A DNA stretch of 64,000 nt. Origin: JALOOX01 sp964557955. GTDB taxonomy: Bacteria; Desulfobacterota; Syntrophobacteria; Syntrophobacterales; Syntrophobacteraceae. The stretch lies in assembly GCA_964557955.1 (NCBI GenBank), contig CAZLCS010000001.1, positions 62,001-126,000 on the forward strand, given 5' to 3'. The notes beneath the pieces were generated by a model that was not told the DNA's origin, ran no database searches, and worked only from the letters and a program-made list of their open reading frames with translations. Shown one piece after another: positions 48,332 through 56,315 of this stretch. Within the stretch, counting starts at the first letter, position 1. Each line of letters starts with the position of its first letter. The translations under genes and the position numbers were made by a program.

Positions 48332-49612
48332 TCATCGAAGCAGAACGAGAGTCAGAGACGGCACAAAAGTGATGATGGCCAGGGTCGCCAGGAGAATGGC
48401 CAGGAAAGGGAGCGATGCGACGTACAGGTAAACAATGGGCTTTTCGAAGCGCAGGCCGGCGATGAATAGATCCATTCCGACCGGTGGTGTGGAATATCCG
48501 ATCTGAAGGTTCGTGAGAAAAATGATGCCGAGATGCAGCAGATCGACCCCGTAGCTCTCGGCAATGGGGATAATGAGCGGTACCACGATGACCAACGCCG
48601 AGAACATGTCCAGGAAACAGCCGACACCCAGAAGGAAGACGTTGAGAATGATCAGGAAGCCGATCCTGCTCTGTACATGAGCCTGCATGAAGGCCAGGAT
48701 CCGGTTCGGTATCTGCTGATCAACCAAAAAGCTGTTGAAAGCGAGGGATGCGCCCAGGATGACCACGATGGCCCCCACCATCACAGCTGTCTTGAGGATG
48801 ATGTTCGGCAGATCCCGAATCTTCACCTCCCGATGGATGAGCGTCTCCGCCAGAAAGACGTAAAGAACGGTGATGGCCGCGGCCTCGCTGATGGCCAGAA
48901 AACCGCTGAAAACGCCTCCTATGACGACCACCGGGAGCAGCAGCTCCCAGACGGCTTCCTTGATGGCACCTGCAATTTCAGTCATGCTCATGGAAGGTTC
49001 GCATCGATCCGAGGGGCAGCCAGATCGGCGCTTGCGGATGCCTTGCCACACCGAATACACCATGAGCAGGATGAGCATGAGCAGGCCGGGCAGGACTCCG
49101 GCCAGGAACAGCTCGGAAATCTTCACCTCTGCGACCATCCCATACACGATGAGCGGCAGACTGGGCGGGAAGAGCAGCCCCAGGCTTCCACACGTGGTGA
49201 GGAGTCCCAGGGAGAACTTTTCAGGATATCGGTCTTCGACAAGAGCTGGAAGCAGCAGGCCGCCAAGGGCGACGATGGTGATTCCGGAAGCCCCGGTCAG
49301 TGCCGTGAAGAAAGCCGATGTGAGGAGTGCGACGATGGCCAGTCCGCCAGGAGCATGACCCAGCAGCGCGGTGCTCAGGTGCACCAATCGTTTGCTGGCG
49401 CCGCTTTCGGCGAGTATGTAGCCAGCCAGGGCAAACAGCATCAGGGCCACAATCATGGGGTTCGAGGCCAGCCGATACATTTCGATGACGACCAGCGAAA
49501 CGTTGATCTCCAGGAGGAGGAAGGCCAGGATCGATGCCCCGGCTATGACTGAGAAAAGGGGTGCGCCTGACAATGCGGCCAGGCCGAGCAGAAGGGTGAC
49601 GAGGGACTTCAT
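48332..49612 (-). CDS. dctM: TRAP transporter large permease subunit
   Basis: A 426-residue DctM-family membrane protein with about 12 hydrophobic segments and family signatures GASGITIVALGGLLLPAL, CGSLGLLFPPSLPLIVYG, FLAGVLPGLLMLILLM and IGYSTPPVGMDLFIAG. It is the ion-coupled translocation channel of a TRAP transporter, driven by the Na+ or H+ gradient. An upstream in-frame start would add 34 polar residues inside dctQ; ATG 49612, overlapping the dctQ stop (ATGA 49609-49612), gives the normal N-terminus MKSLVTLLLGL. Last gene of tatT-dctP-dctQ-dctM. Substrate unknown. Confidence 0.93.
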   Translation of the reverse strand: MKSLVTLLLGLAALSGAPLFSVIAGASILAFLLLEINVSLVVIEMYRLASNPMIVALMLFALAGYILAESGASKRLVHLSTALLGHAPGGLAIVALLTSAFFTALTGASGITIVALGGLLLPALVEDRYPEKFSLGLLTTCGSLGLLFPPSLPLIVYGMVAEVKISELFLAGVLPGLLMLILLMVYSVWQGIRKRRSGCPSDRCEPSMSMTEIAGAIKEAVWELLLPVVVIGGVFSGFLAISEAAAITVLYVFLAETLIHREVKIRDLPNIILKTAVMVGAIVVILGASLAFNSFLVDQQIPNRILAFMQAHVQSRIGFLIILNVFLLGVGCFLDMFSALVIVVPLIIPIAESYGVDLLHLGIIFLTNLQIGYSTPPVGMDLFIAGLRFEKPIVYLYVASLPFLAILLATLAIITFVPSLTLVLLR

Positions 49613-50118
49613 GGGTGCGCCGCATGGGTCAAAGTGCGAAGGTTCTGACAAAGCTGGCTCAGGCTCCGCAGGGTCATGACCATGAAGCTCAGTGGGAAGA
49701 TCGTTTGCAGCCACCAGTAAGGGATGTCGAGAAAGGCGAAATAGCCCGATGATCTCTCATCGCCGAGAAAAACCCATGACGCATAAAACAGGACGGCACA
49801 GACGGCAGAAAGAAAGACAACCCGAAAAAGCCCCAGCAGCGATCTGAACCGCCCTTCCGAGATCAGGGCGGCCAAATCGATGTGAATGTGCCTGCCCTCT
49901 GCCGTGGCACGGCAGGCCCCGAGAAAGCCGATCCAGAGGACCATATGCCGGAGGAAAATGTCCCCCCACACAATCCCCGTCGAAAAGAAATTGCGCAGGA
50001 CAATCTGGTAAATCGCAAACAGAACCATAACGACCATCATGAGCACGATGGTCCACCGCTCGAGGCGGTCATAGACCCTGATGGACCGGCACAAGATCTC
50101 GGAAAAGCGAGGGCTCAT
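49609..50118 (-). CDS. dctQ: TRAP transporter small permease subunit
   Basis: A 169-residue DctQ protein with four predicted TM helices (about 23-45, 55-73, 93-113, 132-152). The family pattern FSTGIVWGDIFLRHMVLWIGFLGA and TAEGRHIHIDL (about residues 45-87) is clear. It pairs with DctM in the membrane part of the transporter. Its start overlaps the dctP stop by ATGA (50115-50118), and its stop overlaps the dctM start in the same way, so the three are translationally coupled. Confidence 0.92.
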   Translation of the reverse strand: MSPRFSEILCRSIRVYDRLERWTIVLMMVVMVLFAIYQIVLRNFFSTGIVWGDIFLRHMVLWIGFLGACRATAEGRHIHIDLAALISEGRFRSLLGLFRVVFLSAVCAVLFYASWVFLGDERSSGYFAFLDIPYWWLQTIFPLSFMVMTLRSLSQLCQNLRTLTHAAHP

Positions 50119-51197
50119 GGGCGGCTCTTTGGATCCGATCGGAGCTCGGCGACCAATCCTCTCACCGCCCTGGTCGTGTCGGGAGGCAGCACCTTGGGAT
50201 CGATATCGTTCATGGCGGAATCGCTAAGCTCCTTGAACGCCCGGACCTGTTCAAGCGTTGGCGTGACCCGCTGGACGCCGCGCTTGAGAATCTGTTCCAT
50301 GGCGTCGGCATTGTCTTTGCGCGTTCTTTCGATCAGCCGGCGAACGTGCTTGCCACAGACCTCTTTGACTCTCACCTGAAGGGGTTGCGGAATTCTGGCA
50401 AAAGCCTTCTTGTCAAGGACGAGCGCCCCGCCGATATACGTCAGCGGAAGATCAGTGATATACTTGATCTGAGTATTCCATTGAGTGGCCAAAGCATAAT
50501 AGGGTGAGTTGTAGACCACATCCACCAGTTTGGTTTGCAGTCCCATGAGCACGTCCGGCACGCTGATGGCGATCGTCGAAACACCGATTCGATCGATCAG
50601 GGCCTGTGACATGGGAGCGTTCGCCTTGGCCCAGACTCGCTTGCCCTTCAAATCCTCCAGCGTGGCTATGGGCGTCGAGGACATGAAATAGACAAAGCCC
50701 AGTTCGGGCCATCCCAGGACGACCAAGCCTCGTTCTTCAAATCTTTGCTTGAGCTGCTTGTCCAGCTTCTCGAGAACGTGGTCCACCTCCCCGGCATCCC
50801 TGAACATGAAAGGGATGAGAAAAGTACGCAAATCCGGATTGATGTCCGTGAGAGCCGTGGATGTGAACGCAGCCCCCTGAATCACGTTGGCTTTGAGCTT
50901 GCGGAGGACGTCCTCCTCATCTCCCATGACCGAGCCCGCATACATTTTGAACCCGACTTTGCCGTCCGTAGCGCGGATCAGCTCGGCGTTCATTTCTTCA
51001 AAAATCTGCGTGAGCGAGCTGTTCTCGGGAGCCAGGGTCGCCAGTTTCAGTTCGATTTCGGGAGGACCGGCGCACAGTCCGGCCGACGTCAGGATCAGCA
51101 GGGTCGCGACAACGCAATACCCTGCAGCCCCGATCGATCCGGCACATGCACGGGTAACCGATCTCCTCGGGGAGAGCACTCTAGGAAAGCCCATCAA
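50115..51197 (-). CDS. dctP: TRAP transporter substrate-binding protein
   Basis: A 360-residue periplasmic DctP-family receptor. Signal peptide at about 20-43 (GYCVVATLLILTSAGLCAG). The mature protein starts with IELKLATLAPENSSL and has the family core KVGFKMYAGSVMGDEEDVLRKL, then YFMSSTPIATLEDLKGKRVWA (the conserved carboxylate-binding arginine is in the GKRVWA segment) and VDVVYNSPYYALATQW. It captures an organic acid or similar solute for DctQM. Its first 17 nt overlap the 3' end of tatT. The ligand cannot be inferred beyond a likely carboxylate. Confidence 0.92.
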   Translation of the reverse strand: MMGFPRVLSPRRSVTRACAGSIGAAGYCVVATLLILTSAGLCAGPPEIELKLATLAPENSSLTQIFEEMNAELIRATDGKVGFKMYAGSVMGDEEDVLRKLKANVIQGAAFTSTALTDINPDLRTFLIPFMFRDAGEVDHVLEKLDKQLKQRFEERGLVVLGWPELGFVYFMSSTPIATLEDLKGKRVWAKANAPMSQALIDRIGVSTIAISVPDVLMGLQTKLVDVVYNSPYYALATQWNTQIKYITDLPLTYIGGALVLDKKAFARIPQPLQVRVKEVCGKHVRRLIERTRKDNADAMEQILKRGVQRVTPTLEQVRAFKELSDSAMNDIDPKVLPPDTTRAVRGLVAELRSDPKSRP

Positions 51198-52092
51198 AAT
51201 ATTCCTCCGTTCGCTCCAGAAGCCTGCGCGCTTTTTCCCTTGCCAGGGCGTTGGAAAGGGTCAGTTCGGGAATCTGACCCTCGGGTGCTTCGATCACACC
51301 CTGTAAAGTCGACTCGAACAGCCGGCGGTCTTTCATGCCACGGGCATAATACTCAGCGTACATCACGCGGGCCGCCAGGACCTGGTCTCCGCCGAGCTGG
51401 AAGGCCCGTAGGAAATGCGTCTGCGCTCGTGCCAGCTGGCGCTCGCTCACCGGCGGCTTTGAACAAAGGTAGACGGCCATGAGCAGGTGTGGCCCACCAA
51501 AGTGGAAAGTCTCGTCCAGCTCGAGACTTCGGGTGATGGCGGCCTCCAGAGCGGGCAGATCTGCCAGGGCTTCCGGCTTGCCCGTGCTTGCGCCTATCCA
51601 ACCTCCCCATGCGGCAGCGGTCCAGAACAAGGCAGGGGCATCCCCGGCTCCGAACTTGCTGAGGAAGCTTTTGAAGGTTTCCACATCCCCCGCCGCTGCG
51701 TTTCGGAACCGGGAGCCGTCATCATCGGAGAGGGCTCGAAATCCGTGATCCCTTGCCTTGAGGTACAGCAGCCGTGCCCTCAACTGAGCCTCTGGACCAT
51801 CCGGCAGGGTGGCTGCATAGCTCGCGTACGTCCGGCATGCAGCCAGGTGCAGCCGTTTGTTGTCCGGGTAGGACTCCAGGAGACCGTCCAGCAACATCAG
51901 GTATGCGGGAGACCCCTCCCGAATGAGCGCCGGATCGGATTGCTTCAACGCAGCTTTGGCCACATCTTCCATGGTCAGGGCCACCGCCGCCACTCGTGTC
52001 GGCTTCAGCGGCATGCAGCCGGAAGAAAGGATGATCGCGAGCAAGGCCGTCCCAGCGAAAAATGGCCGTGAAAATAAAGTCATCACAAACAT
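51181..52092 (-). CDS. tatT: TRAP-associated lipoprotein TatT (T component)
   Basis: A 303-residue lipoprotein with signal peptide and lipobox LSSGC (Cys about residue 26). The rest is helical repeats of the TRAP-T/TatT family (for example EAAITRSLELDETFHFGGPHLLMAVYLCSK and ARAQTHFLRAFQLGGDQVLAARVMYAEYYARG). In Treponema pallidum the trimeric TatT binds the TRAP receptor and is thought to help deliver hydrophobic ligands. Its position as first gene of tatT-dctPQM supports the same partnership here. Starts at ATG 52092 or 52083; a good sigma-70 promoter lies 90-115 nt upstream. Confidence 0.85.
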   Translation of the reverse strand: MFVMTLFSRPFFAGTALLAIILSSGCMPLKPTRVAAVALTMEDVAKAALKQSDPALIREGSPAYLMLLDGLLESYPDNKRLHLAACRTYASYAATLPDGPEAQLRARLLYLKARDHGFRALSDDDGSRFRNAAAGDVETFKSFLSKFGAGDAPALFWTAAAWGGWIGASTGKPEALADLPALEAAITRSLELDETFHFGGPHLLMAVYLCSKPPVSERQLARAQTHFLRAFQLGGDQVLAARVMYAEYYARGMKDRRLFESTLQGVIEAPEGQIPELTLSNALAREKARRLLERTEEYFDGLS

Positions 52093-52179
52093 CCCTCATC
52101 CGGGTGGAAGGAAAGGGCGCCGTAAAGTGACAAAAAGGGGCCATTTGCAGGTACCAGGCCCACAATGTGACATGATTGT

Positions 52180-52208
52180 TTGATACTTTCCCGCTAACTC
52201 TTTGTCAA
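52180..52208 (-). promoter_or_regulatory. Sigma-70 promoter of the tatT-dctPQM operon
   Basis: On the minus strand a perfect TTGACA (52208-52203) and TATCAA (52185-52180) are 17 bp apart, about 90 nt upstream of the tatT start. A good match to the housekeeping consensus in spacing and sequence. Confidence 0.6.
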
Positions 52209-52348
52209 GGAAGACTCCCGGGGAGAGGAGGACTGTTGTCCCGGGGAGACCCAGTGATGTGCAGAAGTTGATGAATGGTCTGACGCGCCAGGCAAGGGTA
52301 CCCGGTGAAAATGGATGAACCGACCGATTTTGGTGCAGCAGGAGGGAG

Positions 52349-52374
52349 CCCGGGAGGAAGAAGAGCCCCCCGGG
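52349..52374 (-). terminator. GC-rich hairpin after the 48-residue membrane-protein gene
   Basis: CCCGGGAGG (52349-52357) pairs with CCCCCCGGG (52366-52374), 11 bp downstream of the small gene's stop on the minus strand. No U-tract follows, so termination is uncertain. Confidence 0.35.
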
Positions 52375-52384
52375 TAATCACCAG

Positions 52385-52531
52385 TCATGTTCTGAAGGCG
52401 AGACAGACCGTGCTTTCAATCACCGCTCCGACGAACACCGCAGCCCTCACGAAGTTCGGATTCTCCGAGGTCCATTCCTCCAGGTAGAACAACATCCCCA
52501 AGCCCATCACAATAAACGGCAATTCAAACAT
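52385..52531 (-). CDS. 48-residue single-pass membrane protein
   Basis: A small protein starting MFELPFIVMGLGMLFYLEEW. It has one strong hydrophobic stretch (about 5-17) and a second (about 31-45, AVFVGAVIESTVCLAF), separated by an acidic/polar turn EEWTSENPNFVR. ATG 52531 has AAGGA 8 nt upstream, which is the main evidence that it is real; the frame is open upstream but with a polar, non-conserved-looking sequence. No family is recognised. It lies between the TRAP operon promoter and the SYLF gene and appears monocistronic. Confidence 0.5.
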   Translation of the reverse strand: MFELPFIVMGLGMLFYLEEWTSENPNFVRAAVFVGAVIESTVCLAFRT

Positions 52532-53092
52532 GCGATCATCCTTTCTGGAATCTAATAGTCTTTCGAGCCGGGCCGAGTTGCCTGCCCGAGCCGTGATCTC
52601 GCTCTCCTGCATTGTTTTCGGGATCGATGATTTCTCCGACAATATCGGTCTGCGACCCGTTTCCCTTAACACCACATTGTGGTAGAGGATCGGAGCATAA
52701 GATGTGCCAAGTCATAAGTCGGTTGATTATTGTACTCATGTCCGGCAACCAAGATTCAGTTGCTCCGTTCGCGCAAGCACCAATGCTGTGCAAAGTCCCC
52801 TCACCTGTCCTTTCCGCCAGGCTCACCATGCCCGGTGAAGCCTGGTGACGGGAAGGAGCCATCCCCGAGAAAGCGTTCAGAAGAGGAACGGCGTATCTAA
52901 CATAAAAAGAATCTAGTTGGAAAAGAATCTTTCGCAAGTCTTGATTACCTTTCTGATCGGGCTTAGTTAATTCGGATTGGGCGTTGACGTTACCTCCTGG
53001 GTTTGAACTCCTCTCCGTTTCATGGCATTATGTCCGCAGAAATTTGACACCAAAGGAGCAACCTTTCATTCCATTCCGGAGGCCATCAGCTC
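52532..53092. other. 561-bp intergenic region before the SYLF gene
   Basis: No gene was recognised. It contains a 13-bp palindrome, ACCACA-T-TGTGGT (52671-52683), about 140 bp upstream of the small membrane-protein gene. A weak -24/-12-like motif TGGCAT...CCGC lies at 53023-53037, about 55 bp before the SYLF gene. Confidence 0.4.
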
Positions 53093-53782
53093 ATGAAGAG
53101 AACATTTTGCGCATGTGTCTTGATCCTCAGCGTCAGTCTCGTGTTTCCCTCCAAAGGATTCACGTGGGGAGACGAGGTATCGGAGGTGACCTCTGCGATC
53201 CAGGTCATGAACGAAATCATGTCGATTCCAGAGGGTGGAATCCCGGACTCCCTCCTGAGGGACGCAGCAGGGATCGCGATTTTTCCAGGGCTGCTCAAGG
53301 CCAGCTTCATCCTTGGAGCGCGTTACGGCGAAGGGGTTCTCCTCATTCGGAATCAGGACAGAACCTGGAGCAATCCGGTCTTCTACCGGCTCATGGGAGG
53401 CAGTATCGGCTGGCAGATCGGGGCGCAATCGACGGATATCATCCTTGTGTTTCGGACGATCCGGAGCATGGACGCCATCACGGGAGGCAAGTTCACGCTG
53501 GGTGTGGACGCTTCGGTCGCCGCCGGTCCCGTTGGGCGCCATGCGGAAGCCAGCACGGATGTTCTGCTCCGAGCCGAGATCTTGTCTTATTCTCGGAGCC
53601 GTGGTTTGTTTGCCGGTATTTCGCTGGAAGGAGCAGCCGTTCAAGTGGATTACGGCTCAACCTCGACTTTTTATAATATACCTGCAGTCGTGCCCGTTCA
53701 GATCTTCAACAGCAGGGAAATCCAGGTGCCGCCCATTGCCGAGCAGCTCAAACAGACCCTGCTGCAGCACTCGGGGCGTTGA
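53093..53782 (+). CDS. Secreted SYLF (Ysc84-type) lipid-binding domain protein
   Basis: A 229-residue protein with signal peptide (MKRTFCACVLILSVSLVFPSKGF) and a complete Ysc84/SYLF domain: AAGIAIFPGLLKASFILGARYGEGVLL, VFYRLMGGSIGWQIGAQSTDIILVF, AGPVGRHAEASTDV and the motif SYSRSRGLFAGISLEGA that gives the domain its name. SYLF domains bind phosphoinositides in eukaryotes; bacterial secreted forms are widespread with unclear, probably envelope-lipid, roles. ATG 53093; AAAGGAG is ~35 nt upstream, so the local ribosome-binding site is weak. Followed by a small unknown gene after 73 nt. Confidence 0.88.
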   Translation: MKRTFCACVLILSVSLVFPSKGFTWGDEVSEVTSAIQVMNEIMSIPEGGIPDSLLRDAAGIAIFPGLLKASFILGARYGEGVLLIRNQDRTWSNPVFYRLMGGSIGWQIGAQSTDIILVFRTIRSMDAITGGKFTLGVDASVAAGPVGRHAEASTDVLLRAEILSYSRSRGLFAGISLEGAAVQVDYGSTSTFYNIPAVVPVQIFNSREIQVPPIAEQLKQTLLQHSGR

Positions 53783-53855
53783 AGGCGCAGGCAGAGTGAG
53801 GCGTCATGGAGGCAAAACGGCCGAAGGGGAGGAGCCCAATGGAGGTCTGCAGCCC

Positions 53856-54251
53856 GTGACGACCCATTGTCGCACCGTCCTTTGGAATCGCTTATCGGAT
53901 GAATTCTCCGGTTACAGCCCCGAAGATGACGAAGGCTCTTTTCAGGAGGAAGACTTCGTAAGATCCCTGGTGACTCCGGCGCCTCCTTTCGTAGGATTTC
54001 TGCTCGAGAGAAGATTGGAGGGTGGCGCGCCGTATGGAGCGGCTGTGAGAGATCTGTATTTCTTTCTTCTCAGAAAACGATACGAGGAGCGTTTGAATCT
54101 GCTCCATTTCGCCTTCGAAATATTCGACGAATCAAGCAAGCTGCCCAAGGAGGTCATCGACAGAACCCCTTTTCCGCATGAAGATGGCCTTCCGAAGTTC
54201 GGAGACCCGAGTATCTGTACGTGGCGTCCCGGCACGAAGACGGATTCATGA
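53856..54251 (+). CDS. Small hypothetical protein between the SYLF and SixA genes
   Basis: A 131-residue soluble protein from a GTG start (VTTHCRTVLW) with GGAGG 11 nt upstream. The N-terminal third is acidic (SPEDDEGSFQEEDF); the core YGAAVRDLYFFLLRKRYEERLNLLHFAFEIFDE looks like real helical protein; the tail is polar. Family not recognised. The same frame is open back to 53313 inside the SYLF gene, which is why an ordinary start choice would give a spurious 312-residue product. A leftward open frame covers the same DNA but has no ribosome-binding site. sixA begins 24 nt downstream, so the two may be co-transcribed. Confidence 0.5.
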   Translation: MTTHCRTVLWNRLSDEFSGYSPEDDEGSFQEEDFVRSLVTPAPPFVGFLLERRLEGGAPYGAAVRDLYFFLLRKRYEERLNLLHFAFEIFDESSKLPKEVIDRTPFPHEDGLPKFGDPSICTWRPGTKTDS

Positions 54252-54275
54252 GCTTGGCAGCATGGAGGATGGAAG

Positions 54276-54737
54276 ATGTCCTTGTATCTCGTACAGCATG
54301 GAAAGAGCTTGCCCAAAGACGTTGACCCGGATCAGGGTTTGTCCCACGATGGTTTCGCCCAGGTTGAGCGCATTGCAGGGGTGGCCAGGGGATACGGGGT
54401 TCGGGTGGTGAAAATCCTGCACAGTGGAAAGAAGCGCGCGGAACAGACCGCAAGCCTGATGGCGGCAGCTCTCGAGCCCGAAGGCGGGATGGGTGCGGCT
54501 GAGGGTCTTCAGCCTCTGGATGCGGTGGCTCCCTGGGCCGGCAGGCTCAGGAGTGAAGACGGCCTGATGCTCGTCGGCCACCTGCCTTTCATGGAAAAGC
54601 TGGCATCGATGCTGGTGGTCGGTGCCGAAAAGCCCATGATTTTCAAATTCCAGAACGGAGGCATCGTCTGCCTGGACCAGAACGCCGAAGATTCCACCTG
54701 GTATATCAAGTGGGCCCTCATGCCGAACATCTCCTGA
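54276..54737 (+). CDS. SixA-like phosphohistidine phosphatase
   Basis: A 153-residue histidine-phosphatase-superfamily protein. The catalytic motif is YLVQHGKS (His9-type nucleophile; Gln replaces the usual Arg before HG, as is common in SixA), followed by LSHDGFAQVERIA, ILHSGKKRAEQTASL and the second catalytic His in LMLVGHLPFMEKLAS. SixA removes phosphate from phosphohistidine on signalling proteins such as ArcB or the nitrogen PTS protein NPr. Substrate here is unknown; a histidine kinase system is present in the window but not adjacent. ATG 54276 with GGAAGATG-type purines upstream. Confidence 0.85.
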   Translation: MSLYLVQHGKSLPKDVDPDQGLSHDGFAQVERIAGVARGYGVRVVKILHSGKKRAEQTASLMAAALEPEGGMGAAEGLQPLDAVAPWAGRLRSEDGLMLVGHLPFMEKLASMLVVGAEKPMIFKFQNGGIVCLDQNAEDSTWYIKWALMPNIS

Positions 54738-54779
54738 GTTTTCTCGTCTGAAGTCGCAAGCATTCGTCTGCTACGAAAC

Positions 54780-54870
54780 GTCTCAAGTTTCAGGTCTCAG
54801 GTTTCAGGTTGAAAACCAGCCCGGCTCTGATCCTTTTCATGGTTTCGGGTGGCCGGAAGGGCCGTGACGG
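54780..54870 (+). repeat. Dispersed intergenic repeat, copy c
   Basis: Aligns with copy b: GTCTCAAGTTTCAGG then a second GTTTCAGGTTGAAAACC, TTTTCAT, GTTTCGGGTGGCC and GTGACGGAAGGC. It lies in the sixA to 55030 gap, plus-oriented. Confidence 0.65.
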
Positions 54871-55029
54871 AAGGCTTTGCACCGGCCCCCCGCCTTTCGT
54901 GACGGGAGTATCGAGAGGAAAGGGCTCACGTACCGATTCCCGCCGACCGATATCGTTAACAAATATTAAGTTCACTAAACGCTATCAAGATCATTGGAAA
55001 AGCTCAGGAATCTCCGAGCTCGTTTTCCG

Positions 55030-55932
55030 ATGAAAGACTCCGGATCGGGAGGTGCAGAATTGTTTTCTTTGGGAAAGTTCGATTGGAAGAATCTTGTTGG
55101 TGGCGACAGTCTTTTGAAAGACCTTGGGAGAACGAGAGGCGGCGTGCTCAAACCTCTGGTCTCGGGAGTTCTGCGTCATCCTGTGGGTGATGGTGCAGTG
55201 GGCGGAGATCGGTTCAGGTTGTCCAGACCGCTGCAGCTCCTCCAACAGAGTGGGCTCGATCTGGAACGAAGCTACGTGAGAGAGGAAGCCCAACTGCTCG
55301 ACTTCAGTTTCTCCTTCCAGGACGAGCACGTTCGCAACCTGTCGACCGGAGGTGTATGGGACGTCCGTTCCCAAACCCTCAAAATGGATTTCTCTTTCCA
55401 GTCTTTTGTGAAGACGGTGGACCCGTTCACGGGCGCAGAACGAGAAGAGATGTTCCAGTTTCAATTCCATCTGGAGGCGAGCAACATCCAGTTGCAGGAG
55501 TCAAGGAATGAGGTGAGGAAAGAGGACATCCTGGAGTTTGCTCATAAGATCCTCAAGAAAATTGGCAAAATGCGGGCCGAGGGAACGGAAATCGATGGTC
55601 TGATCCTGGACAAGGAAGACCTGAGAGATTTCGGAGCCGCTGACAATGGAAAATTGCTGAAACAGATCAGCCAGTTGATTGAGTTGATGCGGTCTCTTGA
55701 CCGCATGGACGGGAGAAGGGGGCATCACGAACCGCTCCAGCCTGAAAGGGGCCGGGAGCGAGTGGTTGACGAGAGCCGGTATGAGGAGTTCAAGTTCGAC
55801 TTCTCGCTGAGTGTCAGCCGGATCGAATCGGTCATCATCGGCGATGATAAGACGGTCTCCGCCGAGATTCCTGCAGACACCCCTGAGGCCGCTGTCACCG
55901 ATCCGGACGGGACCGCTGCCGCTCAGCCGTAA
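55030..55932 (+). CDS. Unrecognised 300-residue soluble protein
   Basis: No family recognised. The chain has no signal or TM segment. The middle has alternating aromatic/charged beta-like pattern (LLDFSFSFQDEHVRNLS; LKMDFSFQSFVK; MFQFQFHLEASNIQLQ), then a helical EF-hand-free stretch (EDILEFAHKILKKIGKM; GKLLKQISQLIELMRSL) and a second beta segment FKFDFSLSVSRIESVIIG. The repeated D-F-S-F/D-F-S-L motif suggests an internal duplication. The tail is acidic and Ala/Pro-rich. ATG 55030 is chosen; an in-frame TTG at 54994 is possible. It is followed by a strong terminator (55960-56007), which supports a real, single-gene transcript. Confidence 0.7.
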   Translation: MKDSGSGGAELFSLGKFDWKNLVGGDSLLKDLGRTRGGVLKPLVSGVLRHPVGDGAVGGDRFRLSRPLQLLQQSGLDLERSYVREEAQLLDFSFSFQDEHVRNLSTGGVWDVRSQTLKMDFSFQSFVKTVDPFTGAEREEMFQFQFHLEASNIQLQESRNEVRKEDILEFAHKILKKIGKMRAEGTEIDGLILDKEDLRDFGAADNGKLLKQISQLIELMRSLDRMDGRRGHHEPLQPERGRERVVDESRYEEFKFDFSLSVSRIESVIIGDDKTVSAEIPADTPEAAVTDPDGTAAAQP

Positions 55933-55959
55933 TTCCAGAATACACACAAGCTCCATTCG

Positions 55960-56007
55960 AGCCGTTGAGGGGACACTTCTGCATCAGGGATCCCTCAACG
56001 GCTTTTT
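55960..56007 (+). terminator. Strong intrinsic terminator
   Basis: AGCCGTTGAGGG (55960-55971) and CCCTCAACGGCT (55992-56003) form a perfect 12-bp stem with a 20-nt loop, followed by TTTTT. It ends the 55030-55932 gene transcript. Confidence 0.85.
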
Positions 56008-56315
56008 GGATTCATCCCACCTCACGTGCCCTTCCGTCGATTCTCCCGAGATGATTCGTCTGAGCGCCAAGGAAGCCCTGGCAGAATGACTGATCCCTCG
56101 GCGACGCTTCTCTGGCATCCTTGAGATCGTGGAGGAGTGTTGAAAGAAGAGCGGCAAGTGTTGATTTGAGCGCGTTCGCAAGGTAAAGAGAGGCCAGTAG
56201 ATTGGCCGGGAGGTGGAGCCCTCGGAGCTTTGGGGGAAGGGAGGGTGGGAGCGGCTGGAAGCGTCTTTTTGATGCGCTGGGGTTGATGCAGGTTTGGGTA
56301 GATTGAGGAGAAGAG
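56008..56315. other. 308-bp intergenic region before the M24 peptidase gene
   Basis: No gene or clear promoter recognised. The right part is purine-rich and supplies TTGAGGAG as ribosome-binding site for the M24 gene. Confidence 0.5.

Noticed and set aside
53023..53037. TGGCAT...CCGC as a sigma-54 promoter of the SYLF gene
   Set aside because: Spacing is right, but the -12 element lacks TT before GC and no activator gene is near; kept only as a note.
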